Origin: Ascarosepion bandense
Taxonomy: Eukaryota; Mollusca; Cephalopoda; Sepiida; Sepiidae
Reading direction: 5' to 3'
Assembly (NCBI GenBank): GCA_037127315.1
Contig: JBBBDQ010001270.1
Coordinates: 3,983,501-4,047,500, forward strand
DNA length: 64,000 nucleotides
The notes beneath the pieces were generated by a model. It saw only the letters and a list, made by a program, of their open reading frames with translations, had not been told where the DNA came from and did not search any database. The position numbers and the translations under genes were made by a program. This document shows, piece after piece, positions 11,527 to 22,034 of the stretch (positions are counted from its first letter, which is position 1; the number at the start of each line of letters is the position of its first letter).

Positions 11527-11992
11527 TATTTATTTTTTAATAATCGTTTCAACCCAAGCAAGGCAATACGGCCACTGGTGCGCAGGGGGTTACAGAGAGA
11601 GGTGAGGGAAGATAGAAATAAAAAATAAAAAAAACGGTACCGGTGAGGGATGATGAAGAAAGGGTAAGAAAGGAGGTGGGCGTCAAAGAAATATAAAATA
11701 GCAATTGAAGTTGCACTTAAATCTTTGGAGATCGTAGCTATCAGAAAAGCAAGCATGGGGAAGGGAGTTCCACAGGAGAGAATTGCGAGAAAATAAACTA
11801 CTAGAGAAGTGGTGGCAGTTACATTTGCCTATTTTGACGATAGAAGCGTGAAACCTAGTTGCCAATCTAGTTGCATGAGTAAATTCTTAAGGTCGAGGTA
11901 CCAGGGAGTGAAGCTCGTCTGAGCAGAAGCCGTGAAAATATTTGTAGAAAAGACAAAAGGAAGCCACATCTTACCGATGAGAAAGTCACGGG
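11527..11992 (-). pseudogene. Main LINE, divergent subfamily, 3' end
   Basis: The minus strand reads VFSTNIFTASAQTSF and SRNSLLWNSLPHACFSDSYD across frames, then a 3' UTR and a tail seen as TTTTTTAATAATCGTTTCAA on the plus strand. It differs from the fragment on the opposite strand that abuts it at 11993, so the two are probably separate insertions. Confidence 0.8.
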
Positions 11993-12268
11993 CCAGGATG
12001 TTTTTTCCCGCCTGAAACCATCCTGCATATATACAAATCAACCATTCGTCTGTGCATAGAGTACTGCTGCCATATATGGTCAGGTGCCCCAGCTGTTCAC
12101 CTCGGTGTTCTTCACAGGCTCCAAAGGAGAATGAGTAATGTGATAGTTACCGACTTGGCGGCTCGACTCCAGCCACTTTCCCACCGACGGGATGTGGCTT
12201 GCCTTTGTCTGTTCTATGAATACTTTCTGCTCCAACGAACCTAAGTCACTGGTGCCTCCGCATCAGGT
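11993..12268 (+). pseudogene. Main LINE, internal fragment in opposite orientation
   Basis: It begins inside the thumb region (GGCCAGGATG then the codons for FPPETILHIYKST) and continues to the CCTCCGCATCAGG region, close in sequence to the copy at 7535-8368. It has neither a 5' nor a 3' end. Together with 11527-11992 it forms an inverted arrangement. Confidence 0.8.
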
Positions 12269-12412
12269 AAATTCGACCTTCTGTCACATTCTGCTTTTTA
12301 TGCGGAGGCTCGGGTAAATGTCGAGTTCATTAAAGTTTAGATATAAGTCAAAACGAATTGTCTAACAATTCTACTACAATTTAATGAACTCTCGTTTTTA
12401 TCCATTTTAATA

Positions 12413-12633
12413 ATGGCTAATCTACTCTATACGGTGAAACTTATTATTGACCCCAACGCATCTAACGTCGAACTAGAATATCAGCAGTGGAGAACTTTCA
12501 AAACCTTTTTAAGTACCTACTGCGACCACGAACTCACGAAATATATTTTAGCACAAGTTTTGGAGTATTTTGTGGACACACCTCTCTACGAAGAGACTTT
12601 AACAACACTGGATAAAACATACTTAACAAAGAG
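12413..12633 (+). pseudogene. LTR-retrotransposon gag, N-terminal piece
   Basis: The open frame starts at the ATG at 12413 and reads MANLLYTVKLIIDPNASN, then WRTFKTFLSTYCDHELTKY, LAQVLEYFVDTPLYEETL and LDKTYLTKRH. The pattern of a short aromatic-rich segment, 'QWRTFKTFL' and 'YEETLTTLDKTY' is that of capsid-like gag N-termini of Ty3/gypsy elements in molluscs. The frame then runs into RTE LINE sequence, so the apparent 106-aa protein is a chimera caused by insertion. The rest of gag resumes after 13483. Confidence 0.62.
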
Positions 12634-13482
12634 ACATTCCTTCGACAAAATACGCCACAAAGAATTAATAGAGACAAACAACAACCTCGACATTTTTGGG
12701 AAAGACATAAGAGTAATTAAGAATCTCTACTAGCAGCAAATTACCTGCATACGGACTGGTAACGAATTCAGCAGATATCCAAAGATAGAAAGGAGCGTAA
12801 GACAAGGATGTGTCTTCTCACCGGATCTATTCAACTTGTACAGCGAAACTATTCTGAGGAGCCTAGAAGTTATGTCAGGATTCGTCATCGGAGGCCACAA
12901 TTTGAATAACATAAGATACGCAGATGATACAGTGCTGATTGCAGACACGGAAAGAAAACCACAAGACCTCCTACAGAACATAGCTGAAAGAATGACGAAA
13001 AAGGACTACAAATAAACTGCAAAGAAACCCGAATGCATGGTCATTAGCAAAAAAAGGCAATTCAAAATGCCAAATACAGGTGGGGGTTACTAAAATGAAG
13101 CAATTACAAAAATTTAAATACCTGGGAAGTGTTCTAATAGAAGACGAGGTTTTGATAAGGTTTTGAAAAGGATGGAAACGAAAAGGAAATTAATACTGAG
13201 CATCAGGAAGAGACAGCTAAAATTCTTAGGACATTCACTGAGGAAGAAGGGCTTGGAGAACCTGATACTAACAGGCCACATAGAGGGGGAAAAAGAGACA
13301 GAAGAAATAAGCGGATAGCATATTTGAAGGGCTTGAGCAGGTTGATGAGCAGGTGGATGACAGAACGGAGGCTGCGACATGTTACAGAAGAAAGCGTGCT
13401 AAGAGCCACCAGGGATAGAGGAACGTGGAAGGGCATGATCGCCTACGTCCTGAAAGGACAAGGCACATATAAAAAAATTTAA
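12634..13482 (+). pseudogene. RTE-type LINE, copy 2, inserted in gag
   Basis: It starts mid-RT with SFDKIRHKELIE and DIFGKDIRVIKNLY. RQGCVFSPDLFNLYSE and NNIRYADDTVLIADTE follow, so unlike copy 1 the catalytic YADD is kept (near 12915). Then come KPQDLLQNIAE, a deletion around 13130, and the C-terminal region around 13180-13470 (SIRKRQLKFLG-like, EERGTWKGMIAYVLKGQGT-like) in shifting frames. It is truncated at its 5' end and has an A-rich tail. It splits a gypsy gag relic. Confidence 0.86.
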
Positions 13483-14610
13483 CAAAACTAAATAAGGACT
13501 GTGCATTTTCTTCGGTACCAGCTGAACAATATCAATACAAGATGCCTTCATAAACGAGCATTGGTTCACGGTTGTCCGACAAAGAATAATCGAAAATAGC
13601 AGGCCTATGACCCTCAAGTGTACTAGATTTAATGACACAAAATGCTAAAATGTACGATACAAATGCAGTGACGTCATAGATGTCTTCACCTATTTTACGC
13701 CTCCCTCTCCATCTTATGAAATACTCGTCTCCTCAAAAATCCAACCTTAATTAAACGCACGTTTCTTTTTGTTTTGTTTTTTGTTGTTGTTTTTTTCTGC
13801 AAAGGCAAAAGACATCCAAGGTTATTGTGCCCCATTGGAAAGGACAAATGCTATACATTCGGTAAGAAGACACACTGGGCTAAAGTTTGCAGAAGTGCTA
13901 AGAGGAACGAAAAGGTATCTTTTTCGGCATTCTTTCATACACTTGGCAGTTTATGAACTACAACGATAGGGACAACGGCTAACAAACAGCCACTAAAATT
14001 ACTGACTGACATGGGGAGCACAAAAAACATCCTTAACGCAAGCATTGCGGAATTAAAATTCAAGTGGAAACTACTCGTGCCTAAACAATGTAGAGATGGC
14101 TAGTTAATCTCTTTTCATACAAGTACTGGGATACTGTTTGATGCATCTAAAAATAAAGGATACTTTATACTTTATACCAAGGAATAAGATATCTACTAAT
14201 CAATGAATTATGATGCGATCTAATATTAGGGCACAACATTTTGCATCAACATAATAAAAATATCCTTCGGAGGGTCTACGCCACCCTTTAAAGTCTGTGG
14301 CCTAGCAGCCATGATAATGCAGTCCTCAGCACTTTTCAACAATCAACACCCGACTGTAAACGGGTAGCTACTAAATCTAGGTGTCACACAGAGGAGGATA
14401 AATTATTTATCCAAACCAAAGTTACTCGTATGCTAAAGGAAGGTATAATCGAACGAAGTCATTCGCCGTGAAAAACTCAAGCCTTTGTAGTTTCGTCTTA
14501 GAACAAGAAAAAGCAAATAGTAATTGACTATTTCCAAACAATAAACCGGTTTACTTCACTGGATGCCAAGAATAGACGAGATTATAAAAAGTTTGAATGA
14601 TTAGAGCAGA
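13483..14610 (+). pseudogene. Ty3/gypsy-like gag-pol relic
   Basis: Pieces appear in the expected order over several frames. About 13510-13620 reads PAEQYQYK, DAFINE and VVRQRIIENSRPMTL, as in capsid C-termini. Near 13835-13900 is a zinc knuckle, CYTFGKKTHWAKVC, with one of its cysteines changed to Phe. Near 14000 is an aspartic protease site, LLTDMGSTKNILN, with the usual Asp-Thr-Gly altered to Asp-Met-Gly. Near 14420-14600 is the start of the reverse transcriptase (VTRMLKEGIIERSHSP, KKKQIVIDYFQTINRFTSLD). The RT catalytic box and integrase are absent. It probably belonged to the same element as the gag piece at 12413-12633. Confidence 0.72.
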
Positions 14611-14879
14611 TGAAGGAATCGATAATGATCTTCAGAACCATCTGTGAAAAAGATTGGCTTTTCTTCCTCGGCACCGTCCTCCCCTTCTCACAAAAAGCAA
14701 ACTATTGTTCCATCTCTCATGACCAAATCCTTAGCTCAAACCAAAATGACCACCCTGAAAACGGTTTCTATCGTCAAATTTCTAACAAAAAATGACCACA
14801 CTTGTATCCATCACCATTACCTTGATATATAAACTCACTCAAGAAAATGTATAAACAGAAAAACAACGCAGTTAAATGA
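14611..14879. other. No gene recognised
   Basis: Short overlapping frames occur, but none resembles a known family. This may be further decayed retroelement sequence downstream of the gypsy RT fragment. Confidence 0.4.
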
Positions 14880-15215
14880 AGCCAAAAAATTATGCATTTA
14901 TTCCAATAAGTCCAAATAATCTTATTTCTTCTTCTTTGTGCCGTTTTCCTTCAGGTTGTGGGTGTTCATGGCTCACTACAACTTCCTCTTCTTTGTCACA
15001 CATAGCAGATTTTATCTTTTTTGCTCTTTCTCCTAATCTTTGTTCTACAAACCATTTATAAAATCTCATTAGGTAGGTTACCCGCTGTTTTCCTCTGCCG
15101 GTCGTCCCTTTTAATATGTCCTGTGAGTGCTAAATTAGCAACTTCCTCTTTCTTCTACAAATTTAAACTTTCTTTTTCTAATTACATGTATAGATGTCCG
15201 TTTTATTTTAATTTT
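14880..15215 (-). pseudogene. RTE-type LINE C-terminal fragment, copy 3
   Basis: On the minus strand, with one frame change, I read EVANLALTGHIK, then GRGKQRVTYLMRFYKWFVEQ, followed by a charged tail ending at a stop near 14885. The LTGHI(K/E)G..RGKQRVTYL wording is the C-terminal region of this RTE family. It is short and strongly diverged. Confidence 0.62.
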
Positions 15216-15699
15216 CTTTAAAATTTTTGTTGCTGATCACAAGTTCAGTCCATGGAGTTGAAGTCAAGGTAACTTACCGAGAACATCATGGCGGCCTTGT
15301 AAACTATTATAGCCTCCTCGCAATGGTGGGTGTCATGGCCTCCTCATGATGGTAAAAGTGTTAGACCCGGATAACCTCTTTTATCAAACATCTAGCTAAT
15401 GGCAGGCCAGCAAATCTCGCCAATGACAAGCCAGCAAATGGATTACTCCACCCTAGGCAATGGACTGGCATATTCTGTAATAAATAGTCTCAAGTCTCTT
15501 TCTGGTGACTTTGGACATTTGTTGCTGACACTTTGGAACCACATATTCGTCACATGGTATGCGTAACATCCTTCTGTTGAACTACATTTCTGTCTTCGTA
15601 AATCTCTTCTTCAACAGTTCTCTTCAATTAGATTTTCTTAAATCTATACCGAATTATTTAAATAAGGAAAAATATTAACTTTGTTGAATTAAGTTTTTA
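15216..15699. other. No gene recognised
   Basis: The segment contains small local duplications such as CCTCCTCGCAATGGTGGGTG against CCTCCTCATGATGG and two GCCAGCAAAT copies near 15415. No protein or RNA family is recognised. Confidence 0.4.
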
Positions 15700-15990
15700 C
15701 TAATCTGAACAATGTAAACATTTAAAAAAAACCATTAAGAAGGTTTTTATGTACTTTTCTGGGACAAGTATTAAATCTGCAACAATTCGTCGGTTATTAA
15801 ATCTTTGCAACTCAAATTTGATAATCTTTTTCTCTTCTGGAACCTGAATTAAATCTGCAGCAATTCGTCGGTTATCAAATTTTTGCAACTCAGATTTTAT
15901 AATCCTCTCCTCTTCTGAGACGCGTACTAAATCCGCAACAATTCGTTGGTTATTAAATCTTGGCAACTCAAATTTGATAATGTTCTTCTT
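15700..15990 (-). CDS. Open frame of 26-residue tandem repeats, unknown
   Basis: The minus-strand frame from about 15966 down to 15700 encodes 88 residues made of three tandem units of 26 residues. The DNA period is exactly 78 bp (CAACAATTCG-type landmark at 15780, 15858 and 15936). Each unit reads like FNNRRIVADLI, VPEEKKIIKFELQ, with alternating basic and acidic stretches. The frame stays open upstream of the first Met through KKKNIIKFELPRF, so the repeat extends at least partly further. I do not recognise the family. In-frame 78-bp repeats keep the frame automatically, so coding is possible but unproven. No promoter or splice context can be judged. Confidence 0.35.
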   Translation of the reverse strand, partial: KKNIIKFELPRFNNQRIVADLVRVSEEERIIKSELQKFDNRRIAADLIQVPEEKKIIKFELQRFNNRRIVADLILVPEKYIKTFLMVFFKCLHCSD

Positions 15991-16384
15991 TTTAACATGT
16001 CTACAAAAATATAAACTTCTTCTTCGTAAAGAACTTCAACCTATTCAACAGGGACCAAATGTTATAGACCCTTTCTGGTATATTCTTCTTGAATCAAAAC
16101 GCCTGAGACAAACCACTTCTTCGCCGATAATAATAATTTGCTAGCAAAATGACGTCTTTCACAAATGTTAGTTCATAAAAACTTCGTAATAATTCCCAGG
16201 GTAAATGACGTATTAGTCATTTTCAAACACAATGATTTCAAAATGAAATATACGATTATATTTTATTCTCTCTTTTTTGCAAGATGGTGATTGCCGTGTG
16301 GTGGAGCAGGTTTTTGGTCTGAGTTGTCAGCACACACGCATCAAGATGGACCAGCCAGAAGACCGGCCCCTTCTCTTTTTTTTT
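15991..16384. other. No gene recognised
   Basis: AT-rich sequence without a recognised family. The segment before the LINE tail is ordinary single-copy-looking DNA. Confidence 0.4.
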
Positions 16385-16917
16385 TTTTGTTTTTTTTTTT
16401 ATAAGCGTTTCACCCCGAGTAAGGCATGTCACTGCCACTACTGCGCAGGGGGCTACATAGAGTGGAGAAAGGATGATTAAATATAGGAAATGTCAGAGGG
16501 TGGGTGATAGGAGGGTAGGGATACCGAGAATGGTTAAATATAGGAAATGTCAGAGGGTGGGTGATAGGCGGGTAAGGATACCGAGAATGGTTAAATATAG
16601 AAAATGTCAGAGGGTGGGTGATAGGCGGGTAAGGATACCGAGAATGAGGGTGGGGTAAATGAGAGTGTTCTGAGAATAATTGGGAGAATAATTAGGAGGT
16701 GTCTATTGACCCTACATTTAAACACCTGGAGATTGTAGCTGTCGGGAAAGCAGACTTGTGGAAGGGAGTTCCACAGGCGGGAAGCGCTAGAAAATAAGCT
16801 GTTGGAGTAGAATTTACGGTTACATCTTATTTGTTTAACTGTAAAAGGGTGGGACCTAGTTGCTAATCTAGTATCTCGTGTAAATTCGTGCTTAAGCGGC
16901 ACATTTACAAAACTCAA
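16385..16917 (-). pseudogene. Main LINE, subfamily B, 3' end
   Basis: On the minus strand: VPLKHEFTRDTRLATRSHPF, SASRLWNSLPQVCFPDSYNL, then FKCRVNRHL, a 3' UTR and a tail seen as TTTTTATAAGCGTTTCACCC on the plus strand. The subfamily differs from the 7.5-kb copy by its RDTRLATRSHPF wording and the GCCACTACTGCGCAGG tail. Confidence 0.85.
16478..16650. repeat. 57-bp tandem repeat in LINE 3' UTR, three units
   Basis: TAAATATAGGAAATGTCAGA begins at 16478 and its repeats begin at 16535 and 16592, an exact 57-bp period. Because 57 is divisible by three, a spurious 61-aa frame of 19-residue repeats appears on the plus strand. Confidence 0.92.
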
Positions 16918-17376
16918 TCTAATCTTACCAACCGCCGAAATCTAATTCACAGTTACTACAAAAAATTAAAATTTAAGTTTTGATGCAAGATCCTCTTTTA
17001 GGGCCATCTTTACCGTTTATTCTTGAACTGTCGTACCTGTCGTGTAATCTATTTCCTTTCAATTTCTATCCCCTAAGCGTTAAATCTGAACCTTCCGTAC
17101 TCTCCCTTAATTTTTGTCTCTTTTCTTTTTTCTAAACAAATTTCCGATTACACAAAATGTTTTCATAGTATCTGTTAATTAGAGCTGAGGCATTAGTTAT
17201 TTGTAAAACCGAAACAGTAGCTATTCTCCAAATTAAATAAATTGAATTTATATGTGGAATAAATATTGGCTCTGTAAGTTTACATCGAACTCTTTGTTGG
17301 ATAAGTTTTAATAATTAATCTAATATTACTAGGATCCATAGGGATTACTTACCAAATCTTTTTCTTGAATTTATTA

Positions 17377-17383
<7 letters not shown>
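16918..17383. other. AT-rich DNA, no gene recognised
   Basis: No frame, repeat family or RNA gene is recognised up to the TA array at 17384-17420. Confidence 0.5.

Positions 17384-17420
<37 letters not shown>
17384..17420. repeat. (TA)n microsatellite
   Basis: A pure TA dinucleotide run of about 37 bp, followed by TATAAATTATATTTTCGAAC. Confidence 0.97.
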
Positions 17421-17424
<4 letters not shown>

Positions 17425-17724
17425 ATTATATTTTCGAACATGTACACATTTTTTATATATCCACTACAAATTGTACATTTGTATCGGCATTGAAACTACA
17501 ATGTCTCATCAGGCGGTGTGGACAGGAATGGAAAGCCTCTTTTCTTATATTTGGTCAGTTGTATGTGGGATGTTGGTGGGGGTTAGTGATAAGAGAATAA
17601 GTCTTGTGAGTTGTCCGTTTAAATTTTGAAGAAACATAGAACAGCTCTATTATATATCGAGCAGCGATTTAAATTAATATTTTGGACGTTGTAAAAAATT
17701 GTTTTTCTTCGTTCCTTATTCACT

Positions 17725-17730
<6 letters not shown>
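17421..17730. other. Unclassified DNA between two TA arrays
   Basis: This 310-bp segment, which includes GAAACTACAATGTCTCATCA and a GGTGTGGACAGGAATGGAAA stretch, lies between TA-rich arrays, as do the elements at 20870-21205 and 21582-21990. I see no clear inverted repeat of its ends. Confidence 0.4.
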
Positions 17731-17762
<32 letters not shown>

Positions 17763-18439
17763 TATAGATATATATATATATACATATATATAGATATATA
17801 TATATATACATATATATAGATATATATATATACATATATATAGATATATATATATATACATATATATAGATATATATATACATACATATATATATACATA
17901 TATATATACATACATATATATACATATATATACATACATATATATATACATATATATATATATACATACATATATATATACATATATATATATATACATA
18001 CATATATATACATATATATATACATACATATATATATACATATATATATATACATACATACATATATACATATTTATATGTACATACATATATATATATA
18101 CATACATATATATATACATATATATATACATATATACATATATATATACATACATGCATATATATACATATTTATATGTACATACATATATATATACATA
18201 CATATATATATATATACATACATTTATATATATATACATACATATATCTATACATACATATATGTATACATACATATATATATACATACATACATATATG
18301 TATACATACATATATATATACATACATACATATATGTATACATACATATATATATACATGCATACATATATGTATACATACATATATATATACATACATA
18401 TGTATATATATACATATATATATACATACATACATATAC

Positions 18440-18490
<51 letters not shown>
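17731..18490. repeat. TATA/TACA compound microsatellite, ~760 bp
   Basis: The array is built of TATATA, TACATA and a few TAGATA and TATGTA variants, with longer-range patterns such as CATACATATATG recurring around 18250-18400. All six frames are open over hundreds of bases because the unit has almost no stop codons in several frames. This generates spurious Tyr/Ile/Met/Val-rich proteins up to 345 residues. Confidence 0.97.
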
Positions 18491-18494
<4 letters not shown>

Positions 18495-19022
18495 ACCGTC
18501 TTTATTATAATAGTGTGGATTATTATAATAAAAGGCATAACAAAATTCTTCAAATGATTCTGTCGTGATCATCTGTATCGAGGGTATTATACTAAAAAAG
18601 ACAGCATAATGACGCAAAGAATTTTTTAAAATAGATATCTTGCTGAAACTATTCATATAGAAATTTTAAAAAGATAAGGGAACTTAACATTTCTCTGTTC
18701 GTGGGACGGGTATTTGGGTTCTAAAACAAATTCTCTTCGAATCTTAGTTAATAGAGAATCTATTTTTTATTTCTTAAGAAAAAAACATTCCTTTTAAAAG
18801 AAATATGTGTCTTGGATCTAGCTAACATTCGTAATGACTAGATTCTTCGACACCATTTTCTAAGCTCTTAAAATTGTTGAACGTTTTGTAAAAGAGGAAT
18901 TAGTTGGCGGATTGTATGTGCGATAAAGAGATGCTTGAAAGGTTTTCTCAGAATATACAAAGAATTCTTTTTAACTTCCTTGCAAAGGTTTTTCTACTAA
19001 TTTAAAACCTTTTCACTTATTT
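18491..19022. other. No gene recognised
   Basis: AT-rich sequence with no recognised repeat or frame. Confidence 0.5.

Positions 19023-19077
<55 letters not shown>
19023..19077. repeat. (CT)n microsatellite
   Basis: About 27 CT dinucleotides, ending at GCGTTCATTT. Confidence 0.96.
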
Positions 19078-19078
<1 letters not shown>

Positions 19079-19139
19079 GTTCATTTATGTGATTCAAAGC
19101 TAAGTATCACGTTTTTTTGGCATTTTTGCATTCGTCTTC

Positions 19140-19950
19140 TTCTTTGCTTGATTTTTTCTTTCTTTCTTTCTTTCTTTCTTTCTTTATTTATTTATTTATT
19201 TCTCTTTTTCTATTTATGTACTTTCGTTATTATTTTTTTCTTTTTCTTTTTTCATTATTACATTCCCAAAAATTAATTCGTATCTTTCTTTATTTGTTTA
19301 TTTATCCTTAGAATCCCGTTCGTTCATTCATTCGTTTCATTCTTTTTTCTTCTTAGAATCTTATTCCTTTATTCGTTTCTTTTTCTATCTTTCATTCTTT
19401 CTTTCTTCTTAAAATTTCATTCTTTCTTTCCCTTAAATTTTCTTTCTTTGTTATTAGAATCACGTTCATATATTCAAATTATCCTTCCTTCCTTCCTTCC
19501 TTCCTTCCTTCCTTCCTAGAATCTTGTTCCTTTATTCAATTCTCCTTCCTTCCTTCCTTCCTTCCTTTTTTCTTTCTTTCTTATTAGAATCCCGTTCCTT
19601 CCTTCCTTCCTTCCTTCCTTCCTTCCTTCCTTCCTTCCTTCCTTCTCGTCTTTTTATCTTTCTTATCAGAATCCCGTTCTTTAATTCAATTCTTCCTTTC
19701 ATTTTTTTTCTATCTTATTTGAATCATATTCCTTCATTCGAACACACTTTCTGATTAGAATCACTTCCATTTATTAATCTCTTTCTTTTTTCTTTTTGGA
19801 ATTTGATTCTTTCTTTCTTTCTTTCTTTCTTCCCCAAGTCTTCATTCTCTCTTAGTAAATCCTTAAAAATATTCCATTTGTTTCTTTGTTACTTTTTTCT
19901 TAGAATTTCATTCAATTCTATTTCTTCCCCTAGTTTTCATTCCCCCTTTG
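19140..19950. repeat. Pyrimidine-rich TTTC/TTCC array region
   Basis: TTTC runs (19155-19190, 19810-19830) and TTCC runs (19480-19516, 19543-19568, 19594-19645) are separated by variants of TTAGAATC(C/T)(C/T)(G/A)TTC that recur at least eight times. This is a higher-order pyrimidine satellite, strongly strand-biased. Phe/Leu/Ser-rich frames here are by-products. Confidence 0.93.
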
Positions 19951-20813
19951 TAAATGCTTAAACATTTTCCATTTCTTCTAATGCTTCTGCTGCTTGTTCT
20001 TCCTGATTTCATATCAGTCACCATTTTCCTCCTTCCATTCTATGCTAGCTTTGATGTTCGGCCGGTTGAATTAAAAAAAAAATTCTCTCTATTTTCCTTA
20101 CTAATCGTCAACATCAAGCTATATCTGATCGTTTGCATTTGGTGTATTTTTTTTTTGTTGTTTTGTTTTGTTTTTTGTTTTTGTCCATTTTTTTCGTTAG
20201 CTTGTTTCTCGAGACGTGTAGATGGGGGAAGTAGAGGTGAACAATTAGCAGTTATTTACTGGCATTTCTCTTCGAAAGAGCAAACGACAGAGAAATAAAG
20301 ATAAAATACAATCAAAGAAAAACGTAAAACCAACGGGCTGAAAATTGAAAACTGGATTTTAAAAAAATCTACGAAACAAAGGAAGTTTACCAAATTAGCC
20401 ATAATATTATCCTCATTTGCAAAATGTCGACTCCAAATTTTGAACTTACCAAAATACACGCATACAGACACACCCACACATATATACTTATATATAGTTA
20501 CGTAAATTAATAAATATATATATATATGTGGGCACACACATGTATAATATTATCAAGGATTCAGGTGTTAATAAAACTGTGCTCAATGAAGTATAAACAG
20601 AACTATTTTATATGTATTAATATATATATATATATATATATTGTCCTAAAATCGATAGCACGAATCAGAGTTTCATGCGTTATGCAATCATCAGGTGATT
20701 ACAGTATTGCAATTATCAGGTGATTTGTTTGTAATATGTACCTGATGCACATTTGCACATAATGTATAGAAAATCCGAGTCGTGCCATCGACGTAGGAAA
20801 ATATGTATATTTA

Positions 20814-20817
<4 letters not shown>
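19951..20817. other. No gene recognised
   Basis: T-rich sequence, short TATA runs (20513-20527, 20622-20640) and no recognised family. CAATCATCAGGTGATT and CAATTATCAGGTGATT occur 25 bp apart near 20686-20724. Confidence 0.45.

Positions 20818-20868
<51 letters not shown>
20817..20868. repeat. (TA)n microsatellite
   Basis: A pure AT dinucleotide run of about 52 bp that borders the inverted-repeat element. Confidence 0.97.
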
Positions 20869-20869
<1 letters not shown>

Positions 20870-20871
<2 letters not shown>

Positions 20872-21203
20872 GTCTATTATGTTTAATCATGATCCGTTCT
20901 AACATCGTATCTTGGCTTTAATTTCAGGTGAAAGTAAAGACAAAAATTATCCAATTTACCAAATATTTGGATATTTTTTATTATGTTGGTTCTAAGCTTT
21001 CGGCTCAGATGAGCCATCTTCAGAGAGGTTACAGGGACGTTAACATAAAAACATCCAACATCAAAGCTTAGAACCAACATAATAAAAAATATCCAAATGT
21101 TGAAGAAGTTTTGTCTTTATTTTCACCTGAAATTAAAGCCAAAATACAATATTTAGAACGGCTCATGATTAAACATAACAGGCATTCATTGCCTCTTATA
21201 TTA

Positions 21204-21205
<2 letters not shown>
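20870..21205. mobile_element. Inverted-repeat element 1 between TA arrays
   Basis: The left arm (about 20870-21003) contains TTAATCATGATCCGTTCTAA, GGCTTTAATTTCAGGTGAAA and ATTATGTTGGTTCTAAGCTT. The right arm (about 21063-21190) is its reverse complement with scattered changes. The ~60-bp spacer has CGGCTCAGATGAGCCATCTT. A (TA)n array of ~50 bp lies directly to the left (20817-20868) and one of ~40 bp to the right (21207-21247). The structure is a foldback element or an inverted pair of terminal repeats. A Penelope relic at 23090-23660 makes a Penelope pseudo-LTR one possibility. Confidence 0.75.

Positions 21206-21247
<42 letters not shown>
21206..21247. repeat. (TA)n microsatellite
   Basis: A pure TA run of about 40 bp between inverted-repeat element 1 and a tRNA-like repeat. 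Confidence 0.97.
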
Positions 21248-21249
<2 letters not shown>

Positions 21250-21533
21250 TATAGTCATCCGCAGGCAGATCTGTTTCGCTCATCAGTACTGCTTAGATTC
21301 CTGTCGATTCCTAAACCAGGATTGAAACCCAACAGAATTGGCGTCAGTCGGCGATTCTACCCCTAGGCCACGAACGTCCAGTAGAAGAAGACAGGCTTTT
21401 TAGCGTGTATAAATACGCCCAATAGCTAGAGTGCTCCAATTCATTATCGAATGAGAGGTGCGTAAATGCCGGAGTAGCTACTGTTTACAAAGTCTATTAC
21501 TCTTCCAGAGTGCTCAATCAGGGTGTGAGAGCG

Positions 21534-21536
<3 letters not shown>
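21248..21536 (-). repeat. tRNA-like dispersed repeat Y, copy 1
   Basis: Landmarks are ATAGTCATCCGCAGGCAGAT, GCTCATCAGT, GTCAGTCGGCGATTCTACCC and CCAGAGTGCTCAATCAGGGT. On the minus strand GTGGCCTAGGGGTAG and GGGTTTCAATCCTGG resemble the A and B boxes of a tRNA. The same layout recurs at 22550-22860. I read it as a SINE-like repeat of ~300 bp. Confidence 0.68.

Positions 21537-21581
<45 letters not shown>
21537..21581. repeat. (TA)n microsatellite
   Basis: A pure TA run of about 45 bp to the left of inverted-repeat element 2. Confidence 0.97.
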
Positions 21582-21585
<4 letters not shown>

Positions 21586-21986
21586 CTATATTTCTGATAG
21601 GAGGTAATATTTACAGTATTTACATTATTCGGACTATTTACCTCATCTTCGTTGCCATTTGTACGACATATATGATCTTCATTCCCTACATAGGCATAAG
21701 TTATTTCCCTTTAAACTCTGCAAGTTGCTTGTTCACCACCCGAATGTAGTCGGGTATTGAACTCACAACTTTTTGGGTCAAGTTAACCAACGCCTTTATC
21801 CACTGAGCCATGCGTCCTTAAGGAAAAGAACAACTGAATTTTTGGGACTTAAGTCATATGCCCCACTGATTATAATAGAGCCTTCGGTTCGAAATTCATA
21901 GCACCTGAAGAAGGCCGGAGCGTACAACAGCAGAAACTTCGTACAAATGGCAACAAAAATCAGGGCAATAGTCCGAATAATGTAAA

Positions 21987-21990
<4 letters not shown>
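21582..21990. mobile_element. Inverted-repeat element 2 between TA arrays, tRNA-like core
   Basis: The left arm (about 21608-21668) has AGTATTTACATTATTCGGAC and GTTGCCATTTGTACGA. The right arm (about 21930-21990) carries the reverse complement, CGTACAAATGGCAAC and GTCCGAATAATGTAAATACT. TA arrays adjoin both ends. On the minus strand the spacer holds ATGGCTCAGTGGATAAAGGC and GTGAGTTCAATACCCGAC, resembling tRNA A and B boxes (around 21735-21820). The overall design matches element 1, although the sequences differ. Confidence 0.72.

Positions 21991-22033
<43 letters not shown>
21991..22033. repeat. (TA)n microsatellite
   Basis: A TA run of about 43 bp lying between inverted-repeat element 2 and a Helitron end. 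Confidence 0.97.

Positions 22034-22034
<1 letters not shown>

Noticed and set aside
12413..12733. A single 106-residue protein
   Set aside because: The N-terminal two thirds is gag-like and the last third is RTE reverse transcriptase; the fusion results from an insertion.
17490..17520. Hammerhead-like CTGATGAG
   Set aside because: CTGATGAG and GAAAC occur on opposite strands here, so no catalytic core can form.
17619..18656. Open frames of up to 345 residues, very rich in Tyr, Ile, Met and Val, on both strands
   Set aside because: They are readings of the TATA/TACA microsatellite, which lacks stops in several frames at once; overlapping frames on both strands are equally open.
19117..19754. 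Phe/Leu/Ser-rich hydrophobic frames resembling membrane proteins
   Set aside because: Composition follows directly from TTTC and TTCC arrays.
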